DNA of 49,845 nt, from assembly GCA_030431755.1 (NCBI GenBank), contig JAUIIK010000022.1:1-49845 (forward strand), given 5' to 3'. The DNA is from Chloroflexia bacterium (GTDB lineage Bacteria; Chloroflexota; Chloroflexia; Thermomicrobiales; CFX8). This document shows, piece after piece, positions 18,479 to 27,081 of this stretch. The position numbers and the translations under genes are program-made. The first letter of the stretch is position 1, and the number at the start of each line of letters is the position of its first letter. The notes under the pieces were generated by a model, which worked only from the letters and a program-made list of their open reading frames with translations, made no database searches and was not told the DNA's origin.

Positions 18479-18712
18479 ATGACCGGGCTCGAATGGCTTC
18501 TTAGCTTTACGCTCTTCGCCGTCTATATCGTATGCCTCTTCACCGTCTGCCGGTTGACCTTCGTCAAGGGCTACACGCTGCTCGGTGTCATCGGTATCTT
18601 CTTTCCGCTGCTCTGGCTGGTTGGCGCGATTCTGCCGGCCAAACCCGGTTCGCGCCAGGAAGTCGCCGAAGCGGCCCGTTACCAGGCACAAATCCGCGAG
18701 TACACAAACTAG
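18479..18712 (+). CDS. Small two-TM membrane protein
   Basis: A 77-residue protein with two hydrophobic segments (about 4-27 and 33-52) separated by a short basic loop TFVKGY. The cytoplasmic tail after GAILPAKPGS holds EVAEAARYQAQIREYTN. The topology resembles the short phospholipase D N-terminal-domain (PLDc_N) or DUF-type membrane proteins seen beside SHOCT genes, but not closely enough to name. GAGGGGAA lies about 10 nt upstream of ATG. It sits 60 bp after the SpoIIAA-like gene in the same direction. Confidence 0.72.
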   Translation: MTGLEWLLSFTLFAVYIVCLFTVCRLTFVKGYTLLGVIGIFFPLLWLVGAILPAKPGSRQEVAEAARYQAQIREYTN

Positions 18713-18757
18713 CGGAGCGTTTGTCAGGATCTATTGCTGAACCAAGGAGGTCGCTAC

Positions 18758-19183
18758 GTGAGTCACGGTCCTATTGAATTACTCGTCGTCAAGTTCCCGG
18801 GCAACAAGTTCACCGGGCAGATCGTTCCCGCGCTCACCGAGCTCGTCGACAACGGCACCGTTCGGATCATCGACCTGCTCTTCGTCCAGAAAGACGCCGA
18901 CGGCGATCTGACGATCGTCGAGCTCACGGAGCTGGATGAGGACGAACGCGCGGCGCTCGACCCGGTCGTCGCCGATGTCAGCGGGATGATCTCGGATGAC
19001 GACGCGCTGCTCTTCGCCAACGCCCTGGAGCCGAATTCCTCGGCCGGCCTGCTGCTCTTCGAGAACACCTGGGCGTCGCGCTTCGTCTCGGCCGTGCGCG
19101 AGGCCGACGGCGAAGTCATCGTCAGCGAGCGGATACCGCGCGCCGTCATTGAAGAGCTTGCCGCAGTCGAGGCTGAAGACTGA
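18758..19183 (+). CDS. DUF6325-like protein
   Basis: A 141-residue acidic soluble protein. The start is GTG at 18758, preceded by a near-perfect AAGGAGG seven to eight nt upstream; the frame upstream of this is not coding-like. The start SHGPIELLVVKFPGNKFTGQI and later EPNSSAGLLLFENTWASRF and VREADGEVIVSERIP fit the DUF6325 family known from actinobacteria and Chloroflexota, where it neighbours SHOCT proteins. The function is unknown. It is directly followed by the SHOCT gene, 29 bp on. The family name is given from memory of the pattern and should be read as likely. Confidence 0.8.
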   Translation: MSHGPIELLVVKFPGNKFTGQIVPALTELVDNGTVRIIDLLFVQKDADGDLTIVELTELDEDERAALDPVVADVSGMISDDDALLFANALEPNSSAGLLLFENTWASRFVSAVREADGEVIVSERIPRAVIEELAAVEAED

Positions 19184-19212
19184 TACCCACCAATGCGAGA
19201 GGATAACCACCG

Positions 19213-19593
19213 ATGATGCGACGAAGAGCGATGCGCCGACGAGGGCCAGGGCTGGTCGGGACGATGGCCCGCACCGCCGTCATCGCCGGCACGGCCACGG
19301 CCGTTCACCGCGGCATGAGCGGCGCGATGGACAGCCGTGCCCAGGCCCAGCAACAAGAAGCCGCCGCCCAGGAAGCCGCGTTCCAGTCACAACAAGATGT
19401 TCAGGCGCTCCAGAATCAGATGGCGGCGATGCAAGCGCAGCAGGCCCAGGCTGCCTTCGCGGCCCAGGCCCCGCCGGCCGCACCCGGCAATGACCTCATG
19501 GCGCAGCTTCAGCAGCTCTCCCAGCTCCACGAGAGCGGCGCGCTGAATGACGACGAGTTTGCCGCGGCCAAGGCCAAGCTCCTGGCTGGATAG
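19213..19593 (+). CDS. SHOCT-domain protein
   Basis: A 126-residue protein. The basic start MMRRRAMRRRGPG leads to a short hydrophobic alanine-rich segment (TAVIAGTATAVHRGMSG, about 21-37). A Gln/Ala-rich helical stretch of about 45 residues follows, likely a coiled coil (QAQQQEAAAQEAAFQSQQDV). The C-terminal SHOCT motif is LMAQLQQLSQLHESGALNDDEF followed by AAAKAKLLAG (about 95-126), a short helical pair found at the ends of many bacterial proteins. Its role is probably oligomerisation. It completes the SpoIIAA-like/two-TM/DUF6325/SHOCT group. Confidence 0.87.
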   Translation: MMRRRAMRRRGPGLVGTMARTAVIAGTATAVHRGMSGAMDSRAQAQQQEAAAQEAAFQSQQDVQALQNQMAAMQAQQAQAAFAAQAPPAAPGNDLMAQLQQLSQLHESGALNDDEFAAAKAKLLAG

Positions 19594-19608
19594 CGACCGC
19601 GCTCACCG

Positions 19609-19648
19609 GCGTTGCTGGGGCGGTGTTTCCGCTCTGTCCCGGCAACGC
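19609..19648 (+). terminator. Terminator-like hairpin after the SHOCT gene
   Basis: An imperfect inverted repeat, GCGTTGCTGGG with CCCGGCAACGC, lies 16 bp after the SHOCT stop codon. No T-run follows, so it may instead be a processing or Rho-related hairpin. It marks the probable end of the small-gene cluster. Confidence 0.45.
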
Positions 19649-19710
19649 TGAGACTCACTTCGCATACATCGCTAGGACTACTGCGACGCGCCGATGAAAT
19701 GTAGGCCGGC

Positions 19711-20589
19711 ATGATCTCGGAAACCCTGACAACCGTCGCCCAGGTTGGTGTGCTGGCCTTCGTCGTTACGAGCATGCTGGGGCTGGGCATGAGCCTCTCA
19801 ATCGGCCAGATTGTCGATCCGCTCCGCAACGGGCGCTTGTTGGCCGCGCTCCTGCTTGCCAACTTCATCGTCGTTCCGGCGCTTGCCTGGGGTATTGGCG
19901 AGGCGCTGCCGCTGGATACGCCCGGTCAGACGGCGTTGATCCTGCTCGGCGCAATGGCAGGCGCGCCGTTCCTACCGAAGCTCGCCCAGATGTCGCATGG
20001 GGATGTCCCGCTATCCGTCGGGGCGATGGTCGTGCTGATGGTCGTTACCGTGGCCTATGCGCCGCTGGTCGTCCCGCTGATTCTGGAAGGCGTCGAGATC
20101 GCGCCGTGGGACATCGCCAAATCGCTCATCTTTCTGATGCTGCTGCCGCTCGCTCTGGCGTTGGCTTTCGCGGCCCGCTACCCCGACACTGCCGGCGGTT
20201 GGGCGCCGGAGCTCTCCCGTATCGCGACCTTCAGCCTCGTCATCGCTATCTCAGCCGGGATTCTCGTGTCGTGGGAGCAGATCATTGACGCTATCGGCAG
20301 CTGGATCTTTATCGGCACGGCGCTCCTCGCGGCCGCAAGCGTCGTCGCCGGTTGGCTCATGGCCACCGGTTCTCGCTCAGCTGCTCGCAAGACCATCGGC
20401 TTCGGAACCGGGCAACGCAATCTAGCCGCCGCCTTGCTGGTTGCTGGCACGAACTTCGACCCAGACACGCTCGTGATGACAATGGTGGCGGCGCTGATGC
20501 TCACCGTCTTGCTGATCGTTGCGGCGGGAGAAGCCGGCAAACTCGGCGATGGCGACAGCGTTGAAGCGCCGTCGGATGCCGGAGCGTAA
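19711..20589 (+). CDS. BASS-family (bile acid:sodium symporter-like) transporter
   Basis: A 292-residue membrane protein with about nine hydrophobic segments. Residues MLGLGMSLSIGQI near the start and AGAPFLPKLAQMSHGDVPLS further on fit the BASS fold. The crossover motif is GFGTGQRNLAAALLVAGTNF, where RN is characteristic of the sodium-binding region. Family members co-transport organic anions with sodium. The substrate is not deducible. The N-terminus is probably outside or near it. It stands alone after the SHOCT gene and converges on the HD-GYP gene, 11 bp apart. Confidence 0.85.
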   Translation: MISETLTTVAQVGVLAFVVTSMLGLGMSLSIGQIVDPLRNGRLLAALLLANFIVVPALAWGIGEALPLDTPGQTALILLGAMAGAPFLPKLAQMSHGDVPLSVGAMVVLMVVTVAYAPLVVPLILEGVEIAPWDIAKSLIFLMLLPLALALAFAARYPDTAGGWAPELSRIATFSLVIAISAGILVSWEQIIDAIGSWIFIGTALLAAASVVAGWLMATGSRSAARKTIGFGTGQRNLAAALLVAGTNFDPDTLVMTMVAALMLTVLLIVAAGEAGKLGDGDSVEAPSDAGA

Positions 20590-20600
20590 CGCCGCGCTTG

Positions 20601-22007
20601 CTACTTGGCGGCGGAGATCTGGCGGATCTCTTCGGGCAGAGCGGCCGTTGAGGCGGTGTGCTCGGTCGCCCGGGTGATCGGCGTCACCTTGGCCATATCT
20701 TCGGCAACGTGCAAGAAGCTGGCGACAACCTGCGGGTCGAACTGGCTCAACGCGCCCTTGCGAATTTCGTCAATTGCTACCTCGTCCGGCAGCGCCTTGC
20801 GGTAGGGCCGGTCCGAGGTCATCGCGTCGAAGGCGTCGGCCACGGCGATGATGCGCGAGCCAATCGGAATATCATTGCCTTTGATGCCGTCCGGATAGCC
20901 GCGTCCATCCCAGCGCTCGTGGTGGTGACGGACAATGGTCGACTCGTGACGGAACTGGCGGTAGGGGCCGAGCAGCTGTTCACCGATGACCGGGTGTGCC
21001 TTCATTAGATCCCACTCGTGGTCTTCCAGCTTGCCCGGCTTGTTCAGAATCACGTCGCTGATGCCGATCTTGCCCAGGTCGTGGACGCGCGCCGCGAGCT
21101 CGACCCGGTCGATCTCCTGGGCGCGCAAGCCGTAGCCCTCGGCGATTTGGACCGCCAGATCGGTCACGCGCCGGGAGTGTTCGGCGGTGTACTGGTCGCG
21201 GGCGTCGATGGCGTCGGCCATCGCGATCATCGCGTCCTGGGTCTGCCCCTGGAGCCGTTTGATCGTCTCGAAGGCCAGGTAGGTTGTCACGGCCGGCACG
21301 ATTAGGAACGGGATCGCCGCCGGTGCCGTGCCCCAGAGCGCGGCAAAGAGCATCCCGACGACCTGGAGGCTGACATAGGGGAGCAGGAACTCCGCATCCT
21401 GGGTTAGCCAGATATAGGCGAAGGGGCGGCGGTTGGCGACCGCCAGATAGCCGTTGAGGGTAAAGACATTGACAAGGTAGAAGATCGCGAGAATAGAGAG
21501 CACCGCCACCAGCGACTCGATGGTCAGCGGTAGCTCGTGCAGGGCACGACCGTCGCTGAAGTAGTACCAGGCGAACGACGCCAGGCCGAAGGTGAGCGCG
21601 TAGTTCGAGAAATTGAAGACGAGGCTTCGGAACGGCTTGCGTTCCCAGATGTCGTTGACCAGCACGACGATGGCGCCGAGCAGCGCCGGGGTAGGGAACG
21701 GTAGCAGAAAGATCATCGCCATGAAGGTCACGGTTGAGAAGCTGGTTGCGCCGTGGATCAGCAATGGGAAGGCGATACCGACCTCGAAGATGAGGCTGAG
21801 GATCCCGAGCAATGCCGCCGTCACGAGCAGCGCCGTGGTGATCTCTATTGGAACCAGCGCAAATGATGCGCCGAGAAATGCGATTGCAGCAATCGCAACG
21901 GCGGCAACATACGCATTGCATTTATAGGTATGCAGTTGATCCTGAGTCAAACTGGTCGTTCGCTTCCCAGCGTTGGAACCACATCCGGAACAGCCACTGC
22001 GCTGCAA
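20601..22007 (-). CDS. Membrane-bound HD-GYP cyclic-di-GMP phosphodiesterase
   Basis: A 468-residue protein. An N-terminal membrane domain with about eight hydrophobic segments (about 33-245) resembles a MASE-like sensor region. The C-terminal HD-GYP domain follows: H277 of AEHSRRV, HD at 309-310 (RVHDLGKIG), HHERWDGRGYPDG (362-374) with the GYP motif intact, and DAFDAMTSDRPYRKAL (about 391-405). Such proteins break down cyclic di-GMP to pGpG or GMP. All expected metal ligands that can be picked out are present, so it should be active. No diguanylate cyclase lies nearby. The start is uncertain; a TTG about 57 nt downstream is an alternative. Confidence 0.9.
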   Translation of the reverse strand: MQRSGCSGCGSNAGKRTTSLTQDQLHTYKCNAYVAAVAIAAIAFLGASFALVPIEITTALLVTAALLGILSLIFEVGIAFPLLIHGATSFSTVTFMAMIFLLPFPTPALLGAIVVLVNDIWERKPFRSLVFNFSNYALTFGLASFAWYYFSDGRALHELPLTIESLVAVLSILAIFYLVNVFTLNGYLAVANRRPFAYIWLTQDAEFLLPYVSLQVVGMLFAALWGTAPAAIPFLIVPAVTTYLAFETIKRLQGQTQDAMIAMADAIDARDQYTAEHSRRVTDLAVQIAEGYGLRAQEIDRVELAARVHDLGKIGISDVILNKPGKLEDHEWDLMKAHPVIGEQLLGPYRQFRHESTIVRHHHERWDGRGYPDGIKGNDIPIGSRIIAVADAFDAMTSDRPYRKALPDEVAIDEIRKGALSQFDPQVVASFLHVAEDMAKVTPITRATEHTASTAALPEEIRQISAAK

Positions 22008-22385
22008 ACGCGCTGCTGCCCCTCCCCACGATTGTCGTGCCAGTCGCTCCGGGAGCCCTGGTCTATTCTACATTTTCGAATCTTCGCGCTCGATCATAGA
22101 GGGTAGAAGGTCCTGATGACGCCATACTTCCGTTGCCGGGGCACATATCCAGGGCTGCCGCGCGGCTATGACCCCTGCCTGCTCCGGAAGCGCCGCAAAG
22201 CAGCCCGGTCACCGCTTTTGACGTAGTTTTGGGAGTAATCGGCTACCAATTAGGGTATGGCAACGGGGCTATGCTCCATATAATGCAAATGCTGCGGTCT
22301 TAGCTTGCCGTAGTCCGGGCTACGTGCATTTTGCCCGGTGGCGAGCGTAGATAGATGCCGAAACATTCAAGGGTGCAGGTAAGCC
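22008..22385. other. Divergent intergenic region
   Basis: A 378-bp gap between the divergent HD-GYP and TPR genes, so it must contain promoters for both. A TATAAT lies at 22279-22284, about 100 bp upstream of the TPR start codon, and TTGACG at 22218-22223, but they are too far apart to form one promoter. No repeat or RNA gene was recognised. Confidence 0.4.
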
Positions 22386-25300
22386 ATGAGTAACTCGCTC
22401 GGTTCGACAATCGATCAGGTGCAGGTCGCCTTCGACAACGGAGACTATCGCTCGGTCGTCGAATCGTGTACACATATCATCGACCAGTACCCGCACTACG
22501 CGGCAGCCCAACGGTTGCTCGGGCTGGCCTACCTTGAACAGGGCCAGGTCGGAGAAGCCGAAGGCTGGTTCGCGCGCCTGCTCGCTCACAATCCGCGGGA
22601 CCCTTCGGCCTACCTCGGCCTCGGCCTGATCGCCGAGGACCGTGGCGTGCTCGACCACGCCCTGGCCTACTGCCAGGTTGCCTGGGAGCTGGCCCCCTAT
22701 GATGAGCAGTTCCGCGAGCCGATCAACCGCGTCGCGGCTAAGCGCTACGGCATCGACGGCCGCTTGCGGCTCACTCACGCCGCGTTGGCGCAGATCCACG
22801 CCAATGCGTCGCGCTTGCGCCGGGCTATCAAGGAGTATCAGTCAGCGCTGATCGCCCTCCCGGACCGCATCGACCTCTGGATGGGCCTGGCGACGACGCT
22901 CTGGATCCTCGGTGAGAACGACGACGCCGCCGAGATCGCCCAGGAGTTCCTGAAAGATCACCCTGACCTGATCCCGGCCCTGGTTATCCTGGCCGACATC
23001 GCCCAGCGCGACGGCGACACCACCGCAGCCGCCAGCTACCGCGAGCGCCTGCGCCGGCTCGACCCGGACAGCGCGGTGACGGCGCTGCTGGTTGCGCGTC
23101 AGCCGCGGGCCGATACCGATTTCCTGCTCGTCAAGCCCGACGAGCAGCCGGCGCTGGCCGATGTTGTCGATACTGTCGTCAGCGAGCGGCCACAATTCGC
23201 GCCTGCGCCCGACTTCACCTTCCAGCCGGAGTCCGACGATGATTATGCCGAAGCCAACATCGACGACCTCCAACCAATCCGGCTCGAAGAGTTCACCGAC
23301 GAGCTGCCGCAGATTCCTGTGGAGCCAACAACTTCCTCATTTGTCCCGGAAGCTATCGAGGAAGAAGACGAGGAACCAGACACCGTCGAGGTCGAGCCGC
23401 TTCCAGCCGAAGAGATCGAGGATTTCCAGCCTCTGAACCAGTCGCTGGATGAGCTGATCGCGGAAGCGCCGCCGGTCGCCCCGGAACCGGCGCAAGCGCC
23501 TGTCCCGGCCATCAACCTGCTTGACATGGACCTCGATGACGAGCCGCTGCCCTTCTCGGACGAGGATGTCGACGAAGCTGAGCTGGCGAGCCTGCTCGGC
23601 GGTATCGAGGGCATCGAGCCGATGAGCCTCGACGACTTCGGGGCGGAAGACGGCGCAGCCCTGCCGGAAAGTTCGGGCTTCTTCGAAGGCTCTGAGATCG
23701 ACTTCGACATCAAGATCGAGGACCCCGACGCCGTTCAGATCGGCGGCGGCCCGCCGGCAGTCACCCCCGGCGTCTTCAGTGGCGGCGGTAGCTTGAGCGA
23801 CACCTCCGGCCTCGGCACAGACCTCGACGACGATGATTTCCCGGAACTGCCGGAAGTCGAGGAGCCGAGCCGGAACGCGCCGCCGGTCGCGGAAGAAGAC
23901 CAGGCGACGGTGATTCTCGATATCGGCGCAGAAGTTGACGAAGCCAGCGTGGAGCCGCCGGCCGAGCTGCCCGCAGCTGAGCCAGCCGAAGCTGCTACGC
24001 CCGAGCCTGCCGCGCCGGCAACACCACCAGAAGAAGCACAGGCTATCGTGCCTTCCGGCACCGGCTTCACCCGCTTGCTTGGTGAACTCGGCAATGAGGG
24101 CCTTGCGCCCTTCGACCCCACTCGCACGGCAACCGGCGCTGCAGACAGCGCTGCCGCGGGCGACGAAAACGCGGCCTTCCCGTCGCTGGCCGATGGCTGG
24201 GACGACATCGACGCCCAGCTCGCCTCGGCGACACCCGGCGGCGAAAGCTCCGACGAGCTCCTGGACCTCGACGCGCTCGGCCTGGAGCCGTTCGCGCTCG
24301 AAGATGAGGATATGGACCTCGTCACGTCGGTCGACCCGGTCCGCAAACCGGCGGAGCCCGAACCCGCCCGCAGTCCGCAACAGGAAGTCGAACAGCTATT
24401 GCAGCCGGCCGACGACCAGCCAGCCGAAGCCGTCGATGTGGTCGACAGCATCCAGCCCTTCGCGTTTGAAGATTTCGATGAGGTTGACGAGCCCGACTCG
24501 TTCGAGTTCGGCGTGCTGCCGTGGGAGCAGCAAGACGGTGGCGCGGGTATCGACGTCCAGGAGCTGTTGGCGGAGGTCGCCGACGGTGATGACGTGCCGT
24601 CGATCACGCTCGACCTCGAGCTCCCTGCTGCTGCGGAGGAGCACCTCGATCTCAGCCAGGAGCTGAGTAGCGGCTCGCTCGATCCGCAGTTCGAGCGCCG
24701 CATGGCCGAGGTTGAACAAGCCGCGCGCCAGAACCTCGACCGGCACAACCGCGACCAGGGCCGTGATCCGGTCGAAGCGGTTGCCGCCGCCGATGTCGGC
24801 GCGGCCGCGCTGGACCCGGCACAGTCGCACACCAATGTGTCGACGCCGTCGGCCGAACACCTGGTTGCCGACACCGGCATCTTCGAGCGTTCTCGCGCCG
24901 CCAAGGCTGCATTGGTCCAGCAGGGCGTCATCACCGGCGACCGCGAGTTTGTCAGCGTTGCTGAGGCTGCGCCGCGCCAGGCGGCTGCGCCGGAGCCCGA
25001 GCCAGTTATGGAGGCTGAGCCAGAAGCCCCGGTCAGCGTGCCGGAGCCCGAGCCTGTTGCTCCGGAATCCACTGCAGCCGATGTTGTCGTCGAGCCCGCG
25101 CCGGAACCAGCGCCGGTGGCGCAGGAGAGCGTAAGCGACATCACCGCGCTCCAGCAGGCGGTCGAGAGCAACCCGCGCGACGACGAGGCGCGCTGGCAAT
25201 ACGCCGAAGCGCTGCGCGAGCGCGGCGAGATCCACGCCGCCTTCACCGAGTACCGCTGGTTGATTCGGCACGCGCCGGGACGCCACAACGCGATCATCGC

Positions 25301-25457
25301 GGCGCTCGAGCTCTGCGCTTACCACGATCAGGAAGCGGATCTCGCGCACCGTCTACTAGCCGACATCTACCGCCGTCGTGGCGATAGCGCCCAGGCCCGC
25401 AACCACGCCTCGATGGCGATGGCCACGCGCCGCCTCATGCGCGAGATCAAGATGTAG
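22386..25457 (+). CDS. TPR protein with long acidic linker carrying a repeated linear motif
   Basis: A 1023-residue cytoplasmic protein. The N-terminus (about 1-240) is made of TPR units (for example YAAAQRLLGLAYLEQGQVGE and AYLGLGLIAEDRGVLDHALA). The C-terminus (about 925-1023) holds further TPR-like helices (PRDDEARWQYAEALRERGEI). Between them lie over 600 residues rich in Asp, Glu, Pro and Ala, probably disordered. Within it a motif recurs four times: LQPIRLEEF (295), IEPMSLDDF (410), LEPFALEDE (633) and IQPFAFEDF (689). The pattern is aliphatic-x-Pro-hydrophobic-x-Leu/Phe-acidic-acidic-Phe/Glu. This looks like repeated docking sites. A Roadblock/LC7 gene follows 58 bp downstream, so the two may work together. 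The function is unknown; a scaffold is the natural guess. Confidence 0.83.
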   Translation: MSNSLGSTIDQVQVAFDNGDYRSVVESCTHIIDQYPHYAAAQRLLGLAYLEQGQVGEAEGWFARLLAHNPRDPSAYLGLGLIAEDRGVLDHALAYCQVAWELAPYDEQFREPINRVAAKRYGIDGRLRLTHAALAQIHANASRLRRAIKEYQSALIALPDRIDLWMGLATTLWILGENDDAAEIAQEFLKDHPDLIPALVILADIAQRDGDTTAAASYRERLRRLDPDSAVTALLVARQPRADTDFLLVKPDEQPALADVVDTVVSERPQFAPAPDFTFQPESDDDYAEANIDDLQPIRLEEFTDELPQIPVEPTTSSFVPEAIEEEDEEPDTVEVEPLPAEEIEDFQPLNQSLDELIAEAPPVAPEPAQAPVPAINLLDMDLDDEPLPFSDEDVDEAELASLLGGIEGIEPMSLDDFGAEDGAALPESSGFFEGSEIDFDIKIEDPDAVQIGGGPPAVTPGVFSGGGSLSDTSGLGTDLDDDDFPELPEVEEPSRNAPPVAEEDQATVILDIGAEVDEASVEPPAELPAAEPAEAATPEPAAPATPPEEAQAIVPSGTGFTRLLGELGNEGLAPFDPTRTATGAADSAAAGDENAAFPSLADGWDDIDAQLASATPGGESSDELLDLDALGLEPFALEDEDMDLVTSVDPVRKPAEPEPARSPQQEVEQLLQPADDQPAEAVDVVDSIQPFAFEDFDEVDEPDSFEFGVLPWEQQDGGAGIDVQELLAEVADGDDVPSITLDLELPAAAEEHLDLSQELSSGSLDPQFERRMAEVEQAARQNLDRHNRDQGRDPVEAVAAADVGAAALDPAQSHTNVSTPSAEHLVADTGIFERSRAAKAALVQQGVITGDREFVSVAEAAPRQAAAPEPEPVMEAEPEAPVSVPEPEPVAPESTAADVVVEPAPEPAPVAQESVSDITALQQAVESNPRDDEARWQYAEALRERGEIHAAFTEYRWLIRHAPGRHNAIIAALELCAYHDQEADLAHRLLADIYRRRGDSAQARNHASMAMATRRLMREIKM

Positions 25458-25515
25458 CCGGCCACGCGCCGGAAAGCGTCGCGTTTGACCGCGATCTGAG
25501 GAAGAGGAACCTGAT

Positions 25516-25869
25516 ATGTCGTCTGCCGGAACGCGCGGTTCAGGAGTCGAGAGCCGCCTGCTTGATCTACTCGAATACCGTGTCATCCACGGCGCGGTGC
25601 TCACGACGGTCGATGGCCTGCTCGTTGCCAACGCCGCGACGAGCGTCGCTGATGCCGAGCAGCTCGCGGCGACGGCGGTCTCCATGAGCTCCACGAACGA
25701 TGATTCCCCGGCCTACTGGGACATCACGTCCGAGGAAGGCGCGATCAGGATCATCAGCGGCAACGACCTCCGCCTGATCGTGCTCACCGACAACAACCTC
25801 GACGACGCTGGGATGCAACCGACGCTGATCGACCATCTGCTCGATATCGAGCACATGATCCGCATCTGA
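25516..25869 (+). CDS. Roadblock/LC7-domain protein
   Basis: A 117-residue protein of Roadblock/LC7 size and pattern: LLDLLEYRVIHGAVLTTVDGLLVANA, then SVADAEQLAATAVSM, and EEGAIRIISGNDLRLIVLTDNN. Bacterial members dimerise and often regulate Ras-like MglA GTPases or pair with TPR and kinase-like proteins. No GTPase gene is found within the window. GAGGAAGAGG lies about 10 nt upstream of the ATG. It is the likely partner of the large TPR protein directly upstream, which has the same orientation. Confidence 0.83.
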   Translation: MSSAGTRGSGVESRLLDLLEYRVIHGAVLTTVDGLLVANAATSVADAEQLAATAVSMSSTNDDSPAYWDITSEEGAIRIISGNDLRLIVLTDNNLDDAGMQPTLIDHLLDIEHMIRI

Positions 25870-25955
25870 TCTTCCGTCGCAAGACGCAACCGGCGCGCTT
25901 CCGGTCGGTACACTCAGGCTGATATTGCCAGCCAGAGACAACCGGGAAGCGCGCC

Positions 25956-26915
25956 GTGCCACTACCGATCACCATCCGCCTCAACGCTGCTATCGTCGCC
26001 GTGACCGACGGCACCCCACGCATCCTGACTCTGCGGGGTGACGACGACCGCCAGCCTACGTTGCCCTTTGGCCGGCTCGATACCGAACGCGACCGGACGC
26101 TGGAGCTCGGCGTGCGCCGCTGGGTGCGCGAGCGTACTGGCCTTGAACTCGGGTACGTCGAGCAGCTCTACACCTTCGGCGATCTCAACCGGGAGCCATC
26201 CAGCCCGGCCCGCGTTCTCTCCGTCACCTATCTCGCTCTCGTCCAGGAGCATGAATTGCCGGCTTCGTCAGAAACCTGGTGGCAGGACTGGTACCAGCTG
26301 TTTCCCTGGGAGGATCATCGCGCCGGCGTGCCCGCGCTCATCGCGGAGCGCATTCTGCCGGCGCTCGAGCGCTGGGCGGCGGGCGCGAGCGACGATCTCG
26401 ATCGCCACCGCCGCGACCGTGTCGCCGTCGCATTCGGCGTTGGGCCTTCAGCCTGGGATCCGGAACGCGCCCTCGATCGCTATGAGCTGCTGTGGGAGGC
26501 GGGCATGGTCGAGGAGTATTACCAGGATCAGGCGGTCGTCAGCGGCGAGATCGTCGATCTGCCTGCCGCCGTGCTCATCCCCGGTCGCTCGCTCGCCTAC
26601 GATCACCGCCGCATTACCGCCACGGCGATCAGCCGGATGCGCGGCAAGCTCCAGTACCGGCCGGTTGTCTTCGAGCTGCTGCCGGACACCTTCACGCTGC
26701 TCCAGCTCCAGCAGGTCGTCGAAGCGCTAAGCGGCAGCCGTCTGCACAAGCAGAACTTCCGCCGGCTGGTCGAACGTGCCGGTCTCGTTGAGGGCACTGG
26801 CCAGACCGCCCGCACCGGCGGCCGCCCGGCCGAGCTCTTCCGCTTCCGCCGCGAAGTCCTCCTCGAACGCCCCTCTCCCGGCGTCAGCCTCCCCGCCCGC
26901 AGGCAGGGCACGTAG
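25956..26915 (+). CDS. NrtR-type regulator (degenerate Nudix plus winged helix)
   Basis: A 319-residue protein. Residues about 1-145 follow a Nudix fold (ITIRLNAAIVAVTDGTPRIL, then LPFGRLDTERDRTLELGVRR and WVRERTGLEL). The box GX5EX7REXXEEXG is broken (RRWVRERTG in place of REUXEEXG), so hydrolysis is unlikely. The C-terminal winged helix (about 235-300) reads YRPVVFELLPDTFTLLQLQQ and LHKQNFRRLVERAGLVEG, then GRPAELFRF, the standard end of NrtR proteins. NrtR regulators sense ADP-ribose or NAD-related molecules and control NAD genes, but some members control sugar or other operons. No NAD gene is nearby. It starts with GTG at 25956 after GGGAAG. Confidence 0.83.
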   Translation: MPLPITIRLNAAIVAVTDGTPRILTLRGDDDRQPTLPFGRLDTERDRTLELGVRRWVRERTGLELGYVEQLYTFGDLNREPSSPARVLSVTYLALVQEHELPASSETWWQDWYQLFPWEDHRAGVPALIAERILPALERWAAGASDDLDRHRRDRVAVAFGVGPSAWDPERALDRYELLWEAGMVEEYYQDQAVVSGEIVDLPAAVLIPGRSLAYDHRRITATAISRMRGKLQYRPVVFELLPDTFTLLQLQQVVEALSGSRLHKQNFRRLVERAGLVEGTGQTARTGGRPAELFRFRREVLLERPSPGVSLPARRQGT

Positions 26916-26972
26916 GAGCGCGACAGGCGATCTTTTCCATGTCGCACCGACCGCGTGGTTGGCGGCGCTTAC

Positions 26973-27053
26973 CTGAGACATACCGAGCGGTTGCAAGAAC
27001 TCTTCCAGAAGGATCTCGCCAGCCGGCACGGGAGCGCTATCTGTCGGGATCAC
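26973..27053 (-). pseudogene. higA antitoxin remnant
   Basis: On the minus strand, GTG starts a 27-residue stretch IPTDSAPVPAGEILLEEFLQ PLGMSQ, matching the conserved N-terminus of HigA-type XRE antitoxins (PxHPGEILLEEFLxPLGxSQ). After this the frame continues with unrelated sequence, and no HTH core follows in any frame. A GGAGCAGG site lies ahead of the GTG. It lies 28 bp after the HigB-like gene, the usual toxin-then-antitoxin order. The remaining sequence was probably deleted by recombination, because the 3' end of the NrtR gene lies only 57 bp away. Confidence 0.65.
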
Positions 27054-27081
27054 GAACCTGCTCCAATGGCCATCGTGGCCG

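Noticed and set aside
22116-22226. 36-codon ORF MTPYFRCRGTYP in the divergent gap
   Set aside because: Only a weak AAGG upstream and nothing else to support translation.
22218-22284. Possible promoter, TTGACG and TATAAT
   Set aside because: The two elements are about 55 bp apart, far from the 17-bp spacing needed; not called as a promoter.
23735-25297. Long antisense open frame of 520 residues opposite the TPR protein
   Set aside because: Ser/Ala/Gly-rich translation is the antisense image of an acidic GC-rich linker; the plus-strand gene has TPR domains, a start and a downstream partner.
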